Shown here: positions 1-7,069 of the stretch, in pieces
How positions within the stretch are numbered: position 1 is the first letter of the stretch
How the letters are laid out: each line of letters opens with the position of its first letter
NCBI GenBank assembly: GCA_028278335.1
Contig: JANQEN010000293.1
Coordinates: 1 to 45,135, forward strand
Reading direction: 5' to 3'
From: Chitinivibrionales bacterium
Lineage (GTDB): Bacteria; Fibrobacterota; Chitinivibrionia; Chitinivibrionales; JANQEN01
DNA: 45,135 nucleotides
Program-made: the position numbers and the translations under genes
Notes under the pieces: model-generated
Told to the model about the DNA's origin: nothing
Databases searched by the model: none
The model's input: the letters and a program-made list of their open reading frames with translations, nothing else

Positions 1-99
1 CCTATGAAAATAATGCCGATACAAATGCTTTTACCGATGCTGAGCAAACTAAACTTTCAGGAATAGCAGCTGGAGCAGAGGTTAATCCTGATGTAGTCC
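1..99. repeat. Left copy of the 99-bp terminal overlap
   Basis: These 99 bases are identical to 45037-45135. The overlap lies inside the tail-fibre coding sequence and keeps its frame, since the circle of 45,036 bp is a multiple of three. The simplest reading is a circular assembly with an unremoved overlap of assembler k-mer size. A short direct terminal repeat of the virion DNA is possible but less likely inside a coding repeat. Confidence 0.9.
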
Positions 100-857
100 C
101 TCAAGCTGAAGCTGAGGCAGGTACATCCACTACTGAAAGAATCTGGACTGCTCAACGTGTGGCTCAAGCTATTGCTGCCCTGGCTGGATCTCTTGATCTA
201 TCTGCCTCTAGTGTAAAATTATTTGAAGATTTCATCATGGGTGATGATGCTACCGATGAAATGGGTGCCCTTGGATGGCGTACTTCAAAGGGCGGCTCAG
301 GATCTTTATTTGAAACCATCGCTGGGGAAGCAAATCATCCTGGTATTTTTAGACTTCGTACACCCTCAGCAGCATCGGGTAGGGCTGGATGCGCTCTTAG
401 AAAAAGTCTTGGCCACATTGATCCAGGTGATGACTTTGTTTGGGAATCAATTTTAAGATTAAATATTGACCTAACTAACCAGGAGCGCGTTGTCGCTGGG
501 CTAGGGACAAATTATGATTCTGTAGGTGATCAGGCTAGCGGAATTTATTTTGAATATGTAGGAGGAGACACCAATTGGCAAATAGTTGCTAATAATGCAG
601 GAACTAAAACTAGAAACAATACTAGCTTTGCAGTTGTCAATAATAATTGGGTTCATTTAAAAATTACTAAAACAGGATCTAGCATCCAGGCAAACATCAA
701 TGGCGTAGATCAAGGATCAGCGGTTACTACTAACATTCCGACTGCTGTTTTAAATCCACTTTTTAAAATTGATTCAGACGCTACGGAGTCTGGAGCCAGT
801 GACCTGGATCTCGATGCTTTCGCTTTTCAGGCACTGAACTTAACCCGTACAACTTAA
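1..857 (+). CDS. Receptor-binding tail fibre, C-terminal part (continues from 44373-45036)
   Basis: This is the 3' part of a 506-residue protein whose start is at 44373; the frame is open through the circular join. The part here begins in the last of the 37-residue fibre repeats. A linker rich in Ala and Glu follows, and then a domain of about 200 residues (from about base 215) with the look of a concanavalin A/LamG-type lectin fold: alternating beta strands, a GIYFEY strand, a WVHLKI strand and an ING turn. Such domains usually bind host surface glycans, so this is the best candidate for the receptor-binding protein. The methionine at 159 is internal and not the true start. The stop is followed 13 bases later by the next gene with its own AGGAG site. 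The lectin fold is judged from sequence pattern only. Confidence 0.85.
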   Translation, partial: YENNADTNAFTDAEQTKLSGIAAGAEVNPDVVPQAEAEAGTSTTERIWTAQRVAQAIAALAGSLDLSASSVKLFEDFIMGDDATDEMGALGWRTSKGGSGSLFETIAGEANHPGIFRLRTPSAASGRAGCALRKSLGHIDPGDDFVWESILRLNIDLTNQERVVAGLGTNYDSVGDQASGIYFEYVGGDTNWQIVANNAGTKTRNNTSFAVVNNNWVHLKITKTGSSIQANINGVDQGSAVTTNIPTAVLNPLFKIDSDATESGASDLDLDAFAFQALNLTRTT

Positions 858-870
858 CAGGAGAATAAAT

Positions 871-1512
871 ATGCCGTCACCTACTCAAAAAGAAGTGCCT
901 ACAAGACTAAAACCTTTTACGTGCTTTTTTGATGATATTGATACAGAGGATGAAACTTTAGTGGTTCAGTGGCTAGAGCCACAAGATGACCAAACTACCA
1001 TACAACGAGAAGAGCGCTATAAGGTTGGTGAAGATGTTTTACTAGACACTACAAACGATATTAGCGTAGTGCCATTTGAGCAATTAGAAGCAGCTGCACG
1101 GATGGCCTCTTTACTTGGTGGCAGCGGAGCTTTCGGAGTTCAGCTGGGCTCTGCTGAGTTTGCTGATACTTTAGTAGACCAAGGCGGAGGTGAAGAACAA
1201 TCTAAAAACTTCCAAACTATTGTTGGAACTGCAAAAATTGATTCTGTCATCGCCAGGCCAGAGCTAGGAATAGAAGGAAATATTTACGATATTGTTTTTA
1301 AACGGTCTAGTGGGTCTGATAGGAAAACAATCCAGACTGATGTAAAAACAATGTCCAATTATAAAATGGGTCTTAACCGTTATTTCTTTGCAGCAATGTG
1401 TGTTCCTGGATGGATCAAAAAAGATTTCGCTAGTTACAATAAATCAAACTTGGATGCCACTAAGCGCCAGGACATTATCGATGCTCTACCTGATAAGGAG
1501 TTTTGGGTTTAA
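871..1512 (+). CDS. Tail-appendage-associated protein, unknown function
   Basis: This 213-residue protein has no family I recognise. The start is supported by an AGGAG sequence eight bases upstream of the ATG. It is acidic in its first half, has a Gly-rich stretch in the middle (LLGGSGAFG), and contains mixed hydrophobic and charged segments suggesting a soluble beta-rich fold. It follows the receptor-binding fibre directly and its stop overlaps the next ATG (TAATG), so it belongs to the distal end of the late operon. A fibre chaperone or a baseplate or fibre accessory protein is plausible from position alone. Confidence 0.7.
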   Translation: MPSPTQKEVPTRLKPFTCFFDDIDTEDETLVVQWLEPQDDQTTIQREERYKVGEDVLLDTTNDISVVPFEQLEAAARMASLLGGSGAFGVQLGSAEFADTLVDQGGGEEQSKNFQTIVGTAKIDSVIARPELGIEGNIYDIVFKRSSGSDRKTIQTDVKTMSNYKMGLNRYFFAAMCVPGWIKKDFASYNKSNLDATKRQDIIDALPDKEFWV

Positions 1513-1988
1513 TGCTAGTTCAAGTAGGGAAAGATATAGAATTAGCTACTTTCCTGACAAGAAATAACCGTCCTCAGACGGGCAAAAGTGTAACAGTCCG
1601 AGCCATTGATATATCCGATGGCTCGGAGTTACTTGCATCAACCCCCCTGGTTGAGAGATCCCCTGCGCTCTATGCTTTTTTATGGGATTCCCCCCCACAG
1701 GCTGAAACTGAAGTGGATGTTGAATTTAAATGGAAAAACTTTATACATTCTGAAAGAATATCAATCATTACCTCTTTAGGTGGCGGAGCTGGAGTTTCTG
1801 AAAATATTGAAGGATTCATTGAATCAGGCGAAGAGCTTGTAGGCGAAGTTCTAACAGAGCCCACTTCTCTTGTCGGTGAACTAGAAAATGGGATTGAACT
1901 AAGTGGAGAGCTTTTAGATCAAGATACTTTAGAAGGTGAGTTAGAAGACTCTGAAGCTTCTTTAGAGGGAGAAATCATATGTCAATAG
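1512..1988 (+). CDS. Tail-appendage protein with L-x-G-E repeats
   Basis: The ATG at 1512 overlaps the stop of the preceding gene, which makes it a better start than the TTG three codons earlier. The product is 158 residues. The first two thirds look like a beta-sandwich module (strands such as KSVTVRAIDI and VDVEFKWKNF), as in small phage fibre or decoration proteins. The last 50 residues are very acidic and carry five copies of L-x-G-E-(L/V/I): LVGEV, LVGEL, LSGEL, LEGEL and LEGEI. Short periodic repeats of this type suggest an extended or beta-solenoid tail. The 3' end overlaps the next gene by 10 bases. Function is inferred from position only. Confidence 0.7.
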   Translation: MLVQVGKDIELATFLTRNNRPQTGKSVTVRAIDISDGSELLASTPLVERSPALYAFLWDSPPQAETEVDVEFKWKNFIHSERISIITSLGGGAGVSENIEGFIESGEELVGEVLTEPTSLVGELENGIELSGELLDQDTLEGELEDSEASLEGEIICQ

Positions 1989-2374
1989 TAAAAACCATCA
2001 ACATCGTACAAGGTACTGATAGACAATTTACTTTAATCATTAAGGACAAATTAACCCAGGAGCCTAAGGATCTATCAGCTTTTGTTGGTGGCTCTGGGGA
2101 TGGCCTAAAGCTCATTCTCCCAGGAGATGGCGCAAACGTTGAATTGACTTTGGATGTGATTGAGCAAACGAGCAAGCTCCAAGTTTTATCAAACGCTGCA
2201 GGGCTCGCTGGTAAAGTTCAAGTAACTTTATCGGAAGTGACCTCAGCAAAACTTAGAGCAAGGGATGCTCAGAACATGGAACTTTGTATTAAAGAAGGCG
2301 CTGGCCCTGACTTTGCTATTTCTAAAGTTCAATTTATTGGTGTTCTAAATGTCAAAAAGCAGCTTTTTTCCTAA
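1979..2374 (+). CDS. Last gene of the late operon, small beta-rich protein
   Basis: This 131-residue protein starts inside the preceding gene at an ATG preceded by GAGGGAG, a good ribosome site. The N-terminus (VKTINIVQGTDRQFTLIIKD) and the alternating strands up to about residue 125 resemble immunoglobulin-like or BppU-type accessory domains of phage appendages, but I cannot assign a family. It is the last rightward gene. Its 3' end overlaps the 3' end of the leftward VRR-NUC gene by 23 bp, so the two transcription units collide here. Confidence 0.65.
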   Translation: MSIVKTINIVQGTDRQFTLIIKDKLTQEPKDLSAFVGGSGDGLKLILPGDGANVELTLDVIEQTSKLQVLSNAAGLAGKVQVTLSEVTSAKLRARDAQNMELCIKEGAGPDFAISKVQFIGVLNVKKQLFS

Positions 2375-2645
2375 GGTTTTTTAGGTCTTTTTCAAATGTT
2401 TTCGGTGATACGACAGCCGTTATGCCTCCTGCTTTTCCTATCTGTTTTAGTATATATTGTTGAAGTTTTGTGGCACGGCCTTTGTCTGTTTTAAGTTCCC
2501 AGGCAAAAAATCTACCATTGTAACAGCCGATGATATCAGGAATCCCTGCAATACTTACAAACTGAGTCTTTACACACCAAAGCCCATCAAGCTCTCTTAA
2601 TTTTTTTAAAACTTTCTCTTTAAATTTAGTCTCAGGCTGCTTCAA
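2352..2645 (-). CDS. VRR-NUC domain nuclease (Holliday-junction-resolvase-like)
   Basis: This 97-residue protein matches the VRR-NUC fold of the PD-(D/E)xK superfamily. It has an early Glu (E10) in a basic helix, GIPDIIG with Asp37, and the WELKT strand giving the E50-x-K52 pair. Stand-alone phage VRR-NUC proteins of about 90-110 residues are thought to cut branched DNA during replication or before packaging. The only usable start is a TTG at 2645, overlapping the end of the polymerase gene by 14 bases, so expression is probably coupled to the polymerase. It is the last gene of the leftward operon. Confidence 0.85.
   Translation of the reverse strand: MKQPETKFKEKVLKKLRELDGLWCVKTQFVSIAGIPDIIGCYNGRFFAWELKTDKGRATKLQQYILKQIGKAGGITAVVSPKTFEKDLKNLRKKAAF
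2353..2392. terminator. Possible bidirectional terminator at the convergence point
   Basis: Two weak hairpins with T-rich flanks sit at the convergent gene ends: AAAAAG/CTTTTT with a 3-base loop (about 2354-2368), and CCTAA/TTAGG with a 6-base loop (2370-2385) followed by TCTTTTT on the plus strand. Both lie in or beside the coding overlap. The stems are short, so this is only a candidate. Confidence 0.3.
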
Positions 2646-4476
2646 GTGTAGGGTACCCTTCTTTAGTATCCCCCCAGGAGCGCCATGAGAACTTTGGTCC
2701 TACTGTTAGGGGTAGGTACTTATATTTATAGACTGACTCCATGACTTCAACAATTTCAGGGCAATAATCAAGTTCAGATCGGTGCATGGCAAATAAAAGC
2801 TCATCATGGATCTGAAGAACCATTTTACTCTTCATGCCCTTCATATTATCAGCTATTTTTGCCATGGCTTTTTTCATGGCTTGAGCACAGCCACCTTGAA
2901 TAGCATAGTTAGGAGCTTTATATTCTCCCTTAGGATGCACAAGACTAATCGTGCCCATGGGGTTTTTGATATAGCCCTTGAACTGCGCAAAGGCCATTAT
3001 CTTTCTTCTCCACCTCTGAACATTTGACAAATTATAAAAATACTGATGGTAAAGACTCTCTGCCTCTTTTACTGAAATGCCCAAAGCTTCAGCAAGCCTT
3101 GGAGGGCCACCTCCATATAAGAGAAGGAAGTTAATAGTTTTAGCTGCATCCCTTGAGGAAGCTTTCATCTGCTCAGCCGTGGCGGTGTGTACGTCTAGCC
3201 CACCTAATATTTTTTTAATAACAGGTATTTCCTCTGCCTGATCAAGCATCATTCTATATTCCATCTGATCATAGTCAGGAGCAAAGAAGCAATAGTCCTC
3301 TGGAGGCACAAAGCACCTTCGCACGTTCCAGGGGTCATTAGGGTCATGCTCTTTTGGGACTGTCTGAAGGGCAGGATCTACAATGGACATGCGCTGAGTT
3401 TTTGAAGCTCCATTCTGTTTAATCGAGCAATGAATCTTCCCCTCTTTACTGACCAAATATAAAAAGGTGCTATAGTAACTTGACATGAGCTTTCTTGCTT
3501 CTCTGTAGTCAGTAATGACCTTACCAATAGGGTGCTTTACTTTTTCAAGAACATCAGCTGCATAGCTTGGGTTTCCCTTAGCGGTGAGCCCTGGAACTAT
3601 GCTAAGCCTTTGGAATACTTCTTTATATCCTTTGGCTGAATCTACAATATGAGTACCAGCAATATCATAGAACCTTTGCTCAGCATCTTTCATATTACTT
3701 CTATAATGGGAAAGGGACTCGTTTGTGTAATCGATATCTAGGTCAATCCCTTCTTTTTCCATCTCAAAACAAACTTTAGTGATCTTTTTTTCTTGATCGT
3801 AGGACTGCTTGAATCCATCAAGCCCTTTAGAAATTCTATTTTCTAATACTTTAAGCTGATAGGTCCCAAGGAGATAGCAGAGCCTACCATCCATACAAGC
3901 ATAAGTTGCCATCATATCAAATGGGACTTTGTGATAGTGAAGCTCTTTCTTAGCTTGGTTTTTTCCCTCTAAGTGAACTTCCTTATAGAGTTTCTTTTTT
4001 GAAACAAGTTTTTTAACTTCATCGATTTTTGATGGCCCTTTTTGCCTTAAATGCCTAAACATTCTTCTAACACAATCATCTAAGGTGTAGGCAGGGTGCC
4101 TTCCATCTAAAAGCCTAGCCACTGCTTCTGTACAGTGAATTTCTCCAAGAATGATAAGACCTTCCCTTGATATAATCCCCATATCAAATTTAGCATTGTG
4201 AATGAACCAAGTGCAGTTTTTATCACTTAGTTTAAGCTGTAGCTCTTTTAGCCATTCTCTAGGTAAAATGAAATTTGAAGGAGGAAGGTTTCCCTCATAG
4301 TCAGGATCTTTGTTGAAGTTAAAATAATAGTCTTCAGTTTCATCTGAAATAACTAGAGAAAATAATCTATCGTTATTAAACCATTTAAGTCCTGTGGTCT
4401 CGGTATCGATGGAAAGGAATTTTTTTGGATTCAGTTCCTTTAGAATTTCTTTGAAATTGTCCAAAGATATTATCAT
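2632..4476 (-). CDS. Family A DNA polymerase with 3'-5' exonuclease domain
   Basis: This 614-residue protein is a replicative Pol I-type polymerase without a 5' nuclease domain. The proofreading domain shows Exo I (DTET, residues 24-27), Exo II (HNAKFD, about 92-97) and Exo III (YACMD, about 189-193). The polymerase domain shows motif A (DYDQMEYR, about 402), motif B (RDAAKTINFLLLYGGG, about 438-453) and motif C (QIHDELL, about 555). The site equivalent to E. coli Phe762 is Phe. The residue after it is Leu, where E. coli has Gly. The ATG is preceded by a modest GGAAA site. With the D5 primase-helicase, the probable SSB and the nuclease it forms the replication machinery. Confidence 0.97.
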   Translation of the reverse strand: MIISLDNFKEILKELNPKKFLSIDTETTGLKWFNNDRLFSLVISDETEDYYFNFNKDPDYEGNLPPSNFILPREWLKELQLKLSDKNCTWFIHNAKFDMGIISREGLIILGEIHCTEAVARLLDGRHPAYTLDDCVRRMFRHLRQKGPSKIDEVKKLVSKKKLYKEVHLEGKNQAKKELHYHKVPFDMMATYACMDGRLCYLLGTYQLKVLENRISKGLDGFKQSYDQEKKITKVCFEMEKEGIDLDIDYTNESLSHYRSNMKDAEQRFYDIAGTHIVDSAKGYKEVFQRLSIVPGLTAKGNPSYAADVLEKVKHPIGKVITDYREARKLMSSYYSTFLYLVSKEGKIHCSIKQNGASKTQRMSIVDPALQTVPKEHDPNDPWNVRRCFVPPEDYCFFAPDYDQMEYRMMLDQAEEIPVIKKILGGLDVHTATAEQMKASSRDAAKTINFLLLYGGGPPRLAEALGISVKEAESLYHQYFYNLSNVQRWRRKIMAFAQFKGYIKNPMGTISLVHPKGEYKAPNYAIQGGCAQAMKKAMAKIADNMKGMKSKMVLQIHDELLFAMHRSELDYCPEIVEVMESVYKYKYLPLTVGPKFSWRSWGDTKEGYPTLEAA

Positions 4477-4532
4477 TTAAATTTTCCATTATACGTTTAG
4501 CAATTGTTCCCAGAATAATTTTATCAACTTTT

Positions 4533-4739
4533 CTAAGAAACCTTCCTCTTTTTCTTTCCTCTAGTATTAGGCTTCTTCTCATCAAATACCGAGAATACGA
4601 ATTGCTCAAACCAATCCGACATGCAAGTAAAGCCATCTTGGTGCATATTTTGTAATAGTAGTTTTTTAACTTTTGGTTGGCATCGTACATAAAAAACATC
4701 TTTTCTTTTTTCTAAAGGAATAGGCTTTGCGTATTTCAT
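4533..4739 (-). CDS. Small basic hypothetical protein
   Basis: This 68-residue protein starts at an ATG overlapping the upstream stop (TAATG), the usual junction type in this operon. It is strongly basic at its C-terminus (RGKKKRK) and has a central amphipathic segment (MSDWFEQFVFSVFD). A ribbon-helix-helix-like or other nucleic-acid-binding role is conceivable, but no family is recognised. The 56 bases between it and the polymerase hold no other gene. Confidence 0.6.
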   Translation of the reverse strand: MKYAKPIPLEKRKDVFYVRCQPKVKKLLLQNMHQDGFTCMSDWFEQFVFSVFDEKKPNTRGKKKRKVS

Positions 4740-5041
4740 TATTTAACTCTCCTCAAAGATGGGCAGCATTCTACAGAACATCTAAAGACTTTACTAGGAT
4801 CAAATTCTTCCCATTCATGAAGGCGCTTAATCCATAGCTTTGGGCCAGGGTAATTTTCAGATCCAGGATTCATGTTATCTATGGGCCTAAAATCTATTCT
4901 ACCGTCTGGGTGCTTTCTAACATAGGAAGAACCTCCAAATATTTTAACCTCTCCTGCATCACTCACTTCAACTTTGGAAACTGATATAACAGTACCACGG
5001 TGCTTGTCTTTAAAATATTTTTTGCCTGACTCTATTTTCAT
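4739..5041 (-). CDS. Hypothetical protein downstream of the tRNA gene
   Basis: This 100-residue protein starts at 5041 behind a clear AAAGGAATTGAG ribosome site. An upstream in-frame ATG would require translating through the tRNA gene and is rejected. The sequence has a beta-rich N-terminal half (GTVISVSKVEVSDAGEVKIF) and a C-terminal CSVECC cysteine cluster that could bind metal. No family is recognised. Confidence 0.7.
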   Translation of the reverse strand: MKIESGKKYFKDKHRGTVISVSKVEVSDAGEVKIFGGSSYVRKHPDGRIDFRPIDNMNPGSENYPGPKLWIKRLHEWEEFDPSKVFRCSVECCPSLRRVK

Positions 5042-5057
5042 CTCAATTCCTTTTAAT

Positions 5058-5132
5058 TGGTAGGAATGGGGGGAATCGAACCCACCGTTGCCGCACTGAA
5101 AATGCGGTGTCCTACCACTAGACGACATTCCC
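5058..5132 (-). tRNA. tRNA-Glu (anticodon TTC)
   Basis: On the minus strand the 75 bases fold as a tRNA. The acceptor is GGGAATG with CATTCCT, the discriminator is A and CCA is encoded. The D-arm is GTCTAGTGGTAGGAC, the anticodon stem is CCGCA/TGCGG with loop TTTTCAG, and the T-loop is TTCGATT. The anticodon TTC reads GAA and GAG. The first acceptor pair is a G-T wobble, and the second pair of the T-stem (T against C) is mismatched. It lies inside the leftward operon, just after a terminator-like hairpin and 16 bases before the start of the next gene. Confidence 0.93.
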
Positions 5133-5177
5133 AAAAAAGTGGACAGTTTAGCCACATGCCCAGGTGAAGTCCACTTT
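5133..5177 (-). terminator. Candidate intrinsic terminator or attenuator between the SSB-like gene and tRNA-Glu
   Basis: On the minus strand a perfect 9-bp stem, AAAGTGGAC with GTCCACTTT, encloses a 24-base loop and runs into a T tract that ends at the first base of the tRNA. The stem and T run are typical of a rho-independent terminator, though the loop is long. It may instead set transcript levels downstream or guide processing of the tRNA 5' end. Confidence 0.55.
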
Positions 5178-5200
5178 ACAGGCTCACAGACTAAGAGCCG

Positions 5201-6016
5201 TTAAACCGCTTGTGCCGCAACACCCTCAGCTTTAGGATCATTAGTTGAAGGGGATGCTTGGGCCTGTGATTCAACCTCTTTTTCTTCCATCTCTTCATAA
5301 TCCACAGAGACAGAACCAGCACTTTGAGCTTTCAGACTTTTATGCCAATCAAGTGCTGCTTTGATTTCTTGAGTAGTGGTCTTTCTACCCATTTCAACAT
5401 CACTGATTTTGTAGAAAGTGCCATGCTCATTTTTATCTTGCTCGCAGTGAATCTTAAATACGCGAGAAGCCATTGGCTGTTTAAAACCTTGAAGCTTTTT
5501 AACAATCGTGGCAAAAGTTTTTACTGCCTTATAACTCTTCCCTTTGAAAGAAAGTACAGCTGGGAAAGCTGCTCCTTGCTTTACCTCAGAAGGAATTAGA
5601 CAGTAAACATTAAACCACTTCTCACGCTTAATCACATTTTCTTCTGAATCAAGTTCTTCCCATTCCCAGTCAATATTTTCAGGCGTAACTGGGACAATGG
5701 AATCAAATTGTTTATTTTTTCTAATTACCCACACTTTAAATTTTCCAAAGGGAATAATCTCAAGGGGTGTTTTAGAATCACCTAAGACTCTTTCCTTGTC
5801 AAAAGAATGCCTAAACTCTCCTTGTTTAGCAATTCCATCCTGGACTAATTTTGACAATGCTTGTGTTAAACGAATTGTAGGGAGCGACAGATCTTCATTA
5901 TCAATCTGCTCTTCCTCAAACCCACCTTCACCGATTAGGCTTGACGGGAGTTGGTCCTCTACGGGTGCTACTTTATTGTTCTCTTCTGTATTGTTTGATT
6001 TTACTGATTTGCTCAT
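5201..6016 (-). CDS. Probable ssDNA-binding replication protein
   Basis: The start at 6016 (MSKSVKSN) is preceded by GGAGGAAC at ideal spacing; the ATG four codons earlier contains that site and is not used. The product has 271 residues: an acidic disordered N-terminus, a beta-rich core (about residues 45-205) with strands such as FKVWVIRKN and WFNVYCLIP, a basic patch (KGKSYKAVKTFATIVKK), and a Glu/Ala-rich disordered tail. This plan, a DNA-binding beta core with an acidic C-terminal region, is that of phage single-stranded DNA-binding proteins. Its position in the replication operon agrees. The exact family is not recognised. Confidence 0.55.
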   Translation of the reverse strand: MSKSVKSNNTEENNKVAPVEDQLPSSLIGEGGFEEEQIDNEDLSLPTIRLTQALSKLVQDGIAKQGEFRHSFDKERVLGDSKTPLEIIPFGKFKVWVIRKNKQFDSIVPVTPENIDWEWEELDSEENVIKREKWFNVYCLIPSEVKQGAAFPAVLSFKGKSYKAVKTFATIVKKLQGFKQPMASRVFKIHCEQDKNEHGTFYKISDVEMGRKTTTQEIKAALDWHKSLKAQSAGSVSVDYEEMEEKEVESQAQASPSTNDPKAEGVAAQAV

Positions 6017-6194
6017 TAGTTCCTCCATTTGTTATCATGTTTGCTATTTGCTCAAAAGAGCCCATTACTATGACAACTAAATTGTTGCCATAAGTAAACT
6101 TTGTTGTGTTGGCACCCCATTCAGTAATGATTGCATTCTGTAAGGGCAAAAGATTCATCCTACCATCTTCGGTTTGTACAAGTACTTTATCCAT
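5973..6194 (-). CDS. Small hypothetical protein overlapping the SSB-like gene start
   Basis: This 73-residue protein has its ATG three bases after the upstream stop, in a GAGTGATCC context. Its 3' end overlaps the start of the SSB-like gene by 44 bases and carries that gene's ribosome site. The sequence has a beta-hairpin-like N-terminus and a hydrophobic stretch (NNLVVIVMGSF). It could be a coupling leader or a partner of the downstream gene. No family is recognised. Confidence 0.6.
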   Translation of the reverse strand: MDKVLVQTEDGRMNLLPLQNAIITEWGANTTKFTYGNNLVVIVMGSFEQIANMITNGGTNEQISKIKQYRREQ

Positions 6195-6197
6195 GGA

Positions 6198-6461
6198 TCA
6201 CTCTTCTCCTTGTGCTTGCAAATTGTCAAGCACATATTGAGGAGCCCTTTCGATAGTGTCTACCCATGTTGTAATGAGTGGAAACTTTCTTTTTTTAATT
6301 TTTGAACACGCCATGCATTGATATTCAAAGCATTTTTCTCCCTTACGTTCATTCACCTCAATTTTATCTTGACGCCCACAGTTGGGGCATCGCGTTTTAT
6401 AGGGGTCCTTTGGAGCAATGGCAGATCTGCTCTCTACTGCACCTGTTCTTGTAGTTGTCAT
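6198..6461 (-). CDS. Zinc-ribbon protein
   Basis: The 87-residue product carries CPNCG (about residues 24-28) and CMAC (about 50-53), a four-cysteine zinc ribbon of the kind found in small phage nucleic-acid-binding or transcription-modifying proteins. The ATG at 6461 is preferred over the adjacent GTG because AAGGAG lies six bases before it. A near-palindrome with CTTG/CAAG ends lies inside the 3' end of this gene at 6215-6230. Confidence 0.75.
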   Translation of the reverse strand: MTTTRTGAVESRSAIAPKDPYKTRCPNCGRQDKIEVNERKGEKCFEYQCMACSKIKKRKFPLITTWVDTIERAPQYVLDNLQAQGEE

Positions 6462-6464
6462 CAC

Positions 6465-6662
6465 TTACTCCTTATTGGGTTCAAATACTGTAATTATAGT
6501 AACGTTTCCCCCAAATAATCTGATATTAGTAGGGGATATTAAAGTAGATTTTTTACCTGTTTCCAACATGTTTTTACGTGTTTTTAACAATTCAGTTCTA
6601 CCTACTTCATCTATTATTTTTACTAAAAGCTCAGCTTCAGATATCCTATCTTCCCAACTCAT
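6465..6662 (-). CDS. Small hypothetical protein
   Basis: This 65-residue protein starts at the ATG at 6662 behind GAGGAGTAAGTG; the in-frame GTG just before it is too close to that site. The N-terminal half is an amphipathic helix (RISEAELLVKIIDEVGR), and the C-terminal half is beta-like (LISPTNIRLFGGNVTIITVF). Its start overlaps the upstream stop. No family is recognised. Confidence 0.65.
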   Translation of the reverse strand: MSWEDRISEAELLVKIIDEVGRTELLKTRKNMLETGKKSTLISPTNIRLFGGNVTIITVFEPNKE

Positions 6663-7069
6663 CACTTACTCCTCATAGATATTTGTTGAAAAAGTTGTGG
6701 CTCAGCCACCCCTGGCATTTTAAACTCAGGGCCAGTTGCCTCAAGCTCCGTTTTGTAAAGCGAGTTAAGAGCAGTGGAGCTTACAGTTAAATACTGCATG
6801 TGGATCTTTTTCTTCCTTAGCCAATTAAACAAAGCTTTTTTACTTTCTTCATCCTTTGGAATTTTCACACTGAACTTATTAATGACAGAGATAGTGCCTC
6901 TTTCATGGACAAATTTTTCCATGTCCTCCTGGTCAAAGAATTCTAAAAGCATTCGCTTATCTGATTCAATACCAGCTGTAAGTTCTTTTAACTCAGCTTT
7001 TAATTCATCTTGTTTTTTTCGTTTATCATAAAGTTTATTAACAAACTCATTGAGTTCTGACACTTTCAT
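6662..7069 (-). CDS. Coiled-coil hypothetical protein
   Basis: The start at 7069 has a CAGGAG site nine bases upstream; longer in-frame starts would overlap the preceding gene by more than 100 bases. The 135-residue protein begins with a charged coiled coil (about residues 1-50, Lys/Glu/Leu-rich) and continues into a compact alpha/beta region (GTISVINKFSVKIP, then LFNWLRKKK). Length and layout resemble small phage proteins linked to recombination or host-nuclease inhibition, but there is no diagnostic motif. Confidence 0.65.
   Translation of the reverse strand: MKVSELNEFVNKLYDKRKKQDELKAELKELTAGIESDKRMLLEFFDQEDMEKFVHERGTISVINKFSVKIPKDEESKKALFNWLRKKKIHMQYLTVSSTALNSLYKTELEATGPEFKMPGVAEPQLFQQISMRSK

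Noticed and set aside
1..99. Direct terminal repeat of the packaged DNA
   Set aside because: The overlap is k-mer-sized, lies inside a coding repeat and keeps the frame. Assembly overlap of a circular map explains it better, although only end mapping could settle it.
4385..4699. Minus-strand open frame of 104 codons
   Set aside because: It overlaps the polymerase start by 92 bases and most of the 68-residue gene. The latter has a TAATG junction and fits the operon better.
5042..5155. N-terminal extension of the 100-residue protein upstream of 5041
   Set aside because: It would translate across the whole tRNA-Glu gene, and a good ribosome site sits directly before the internal ATG at 5041.
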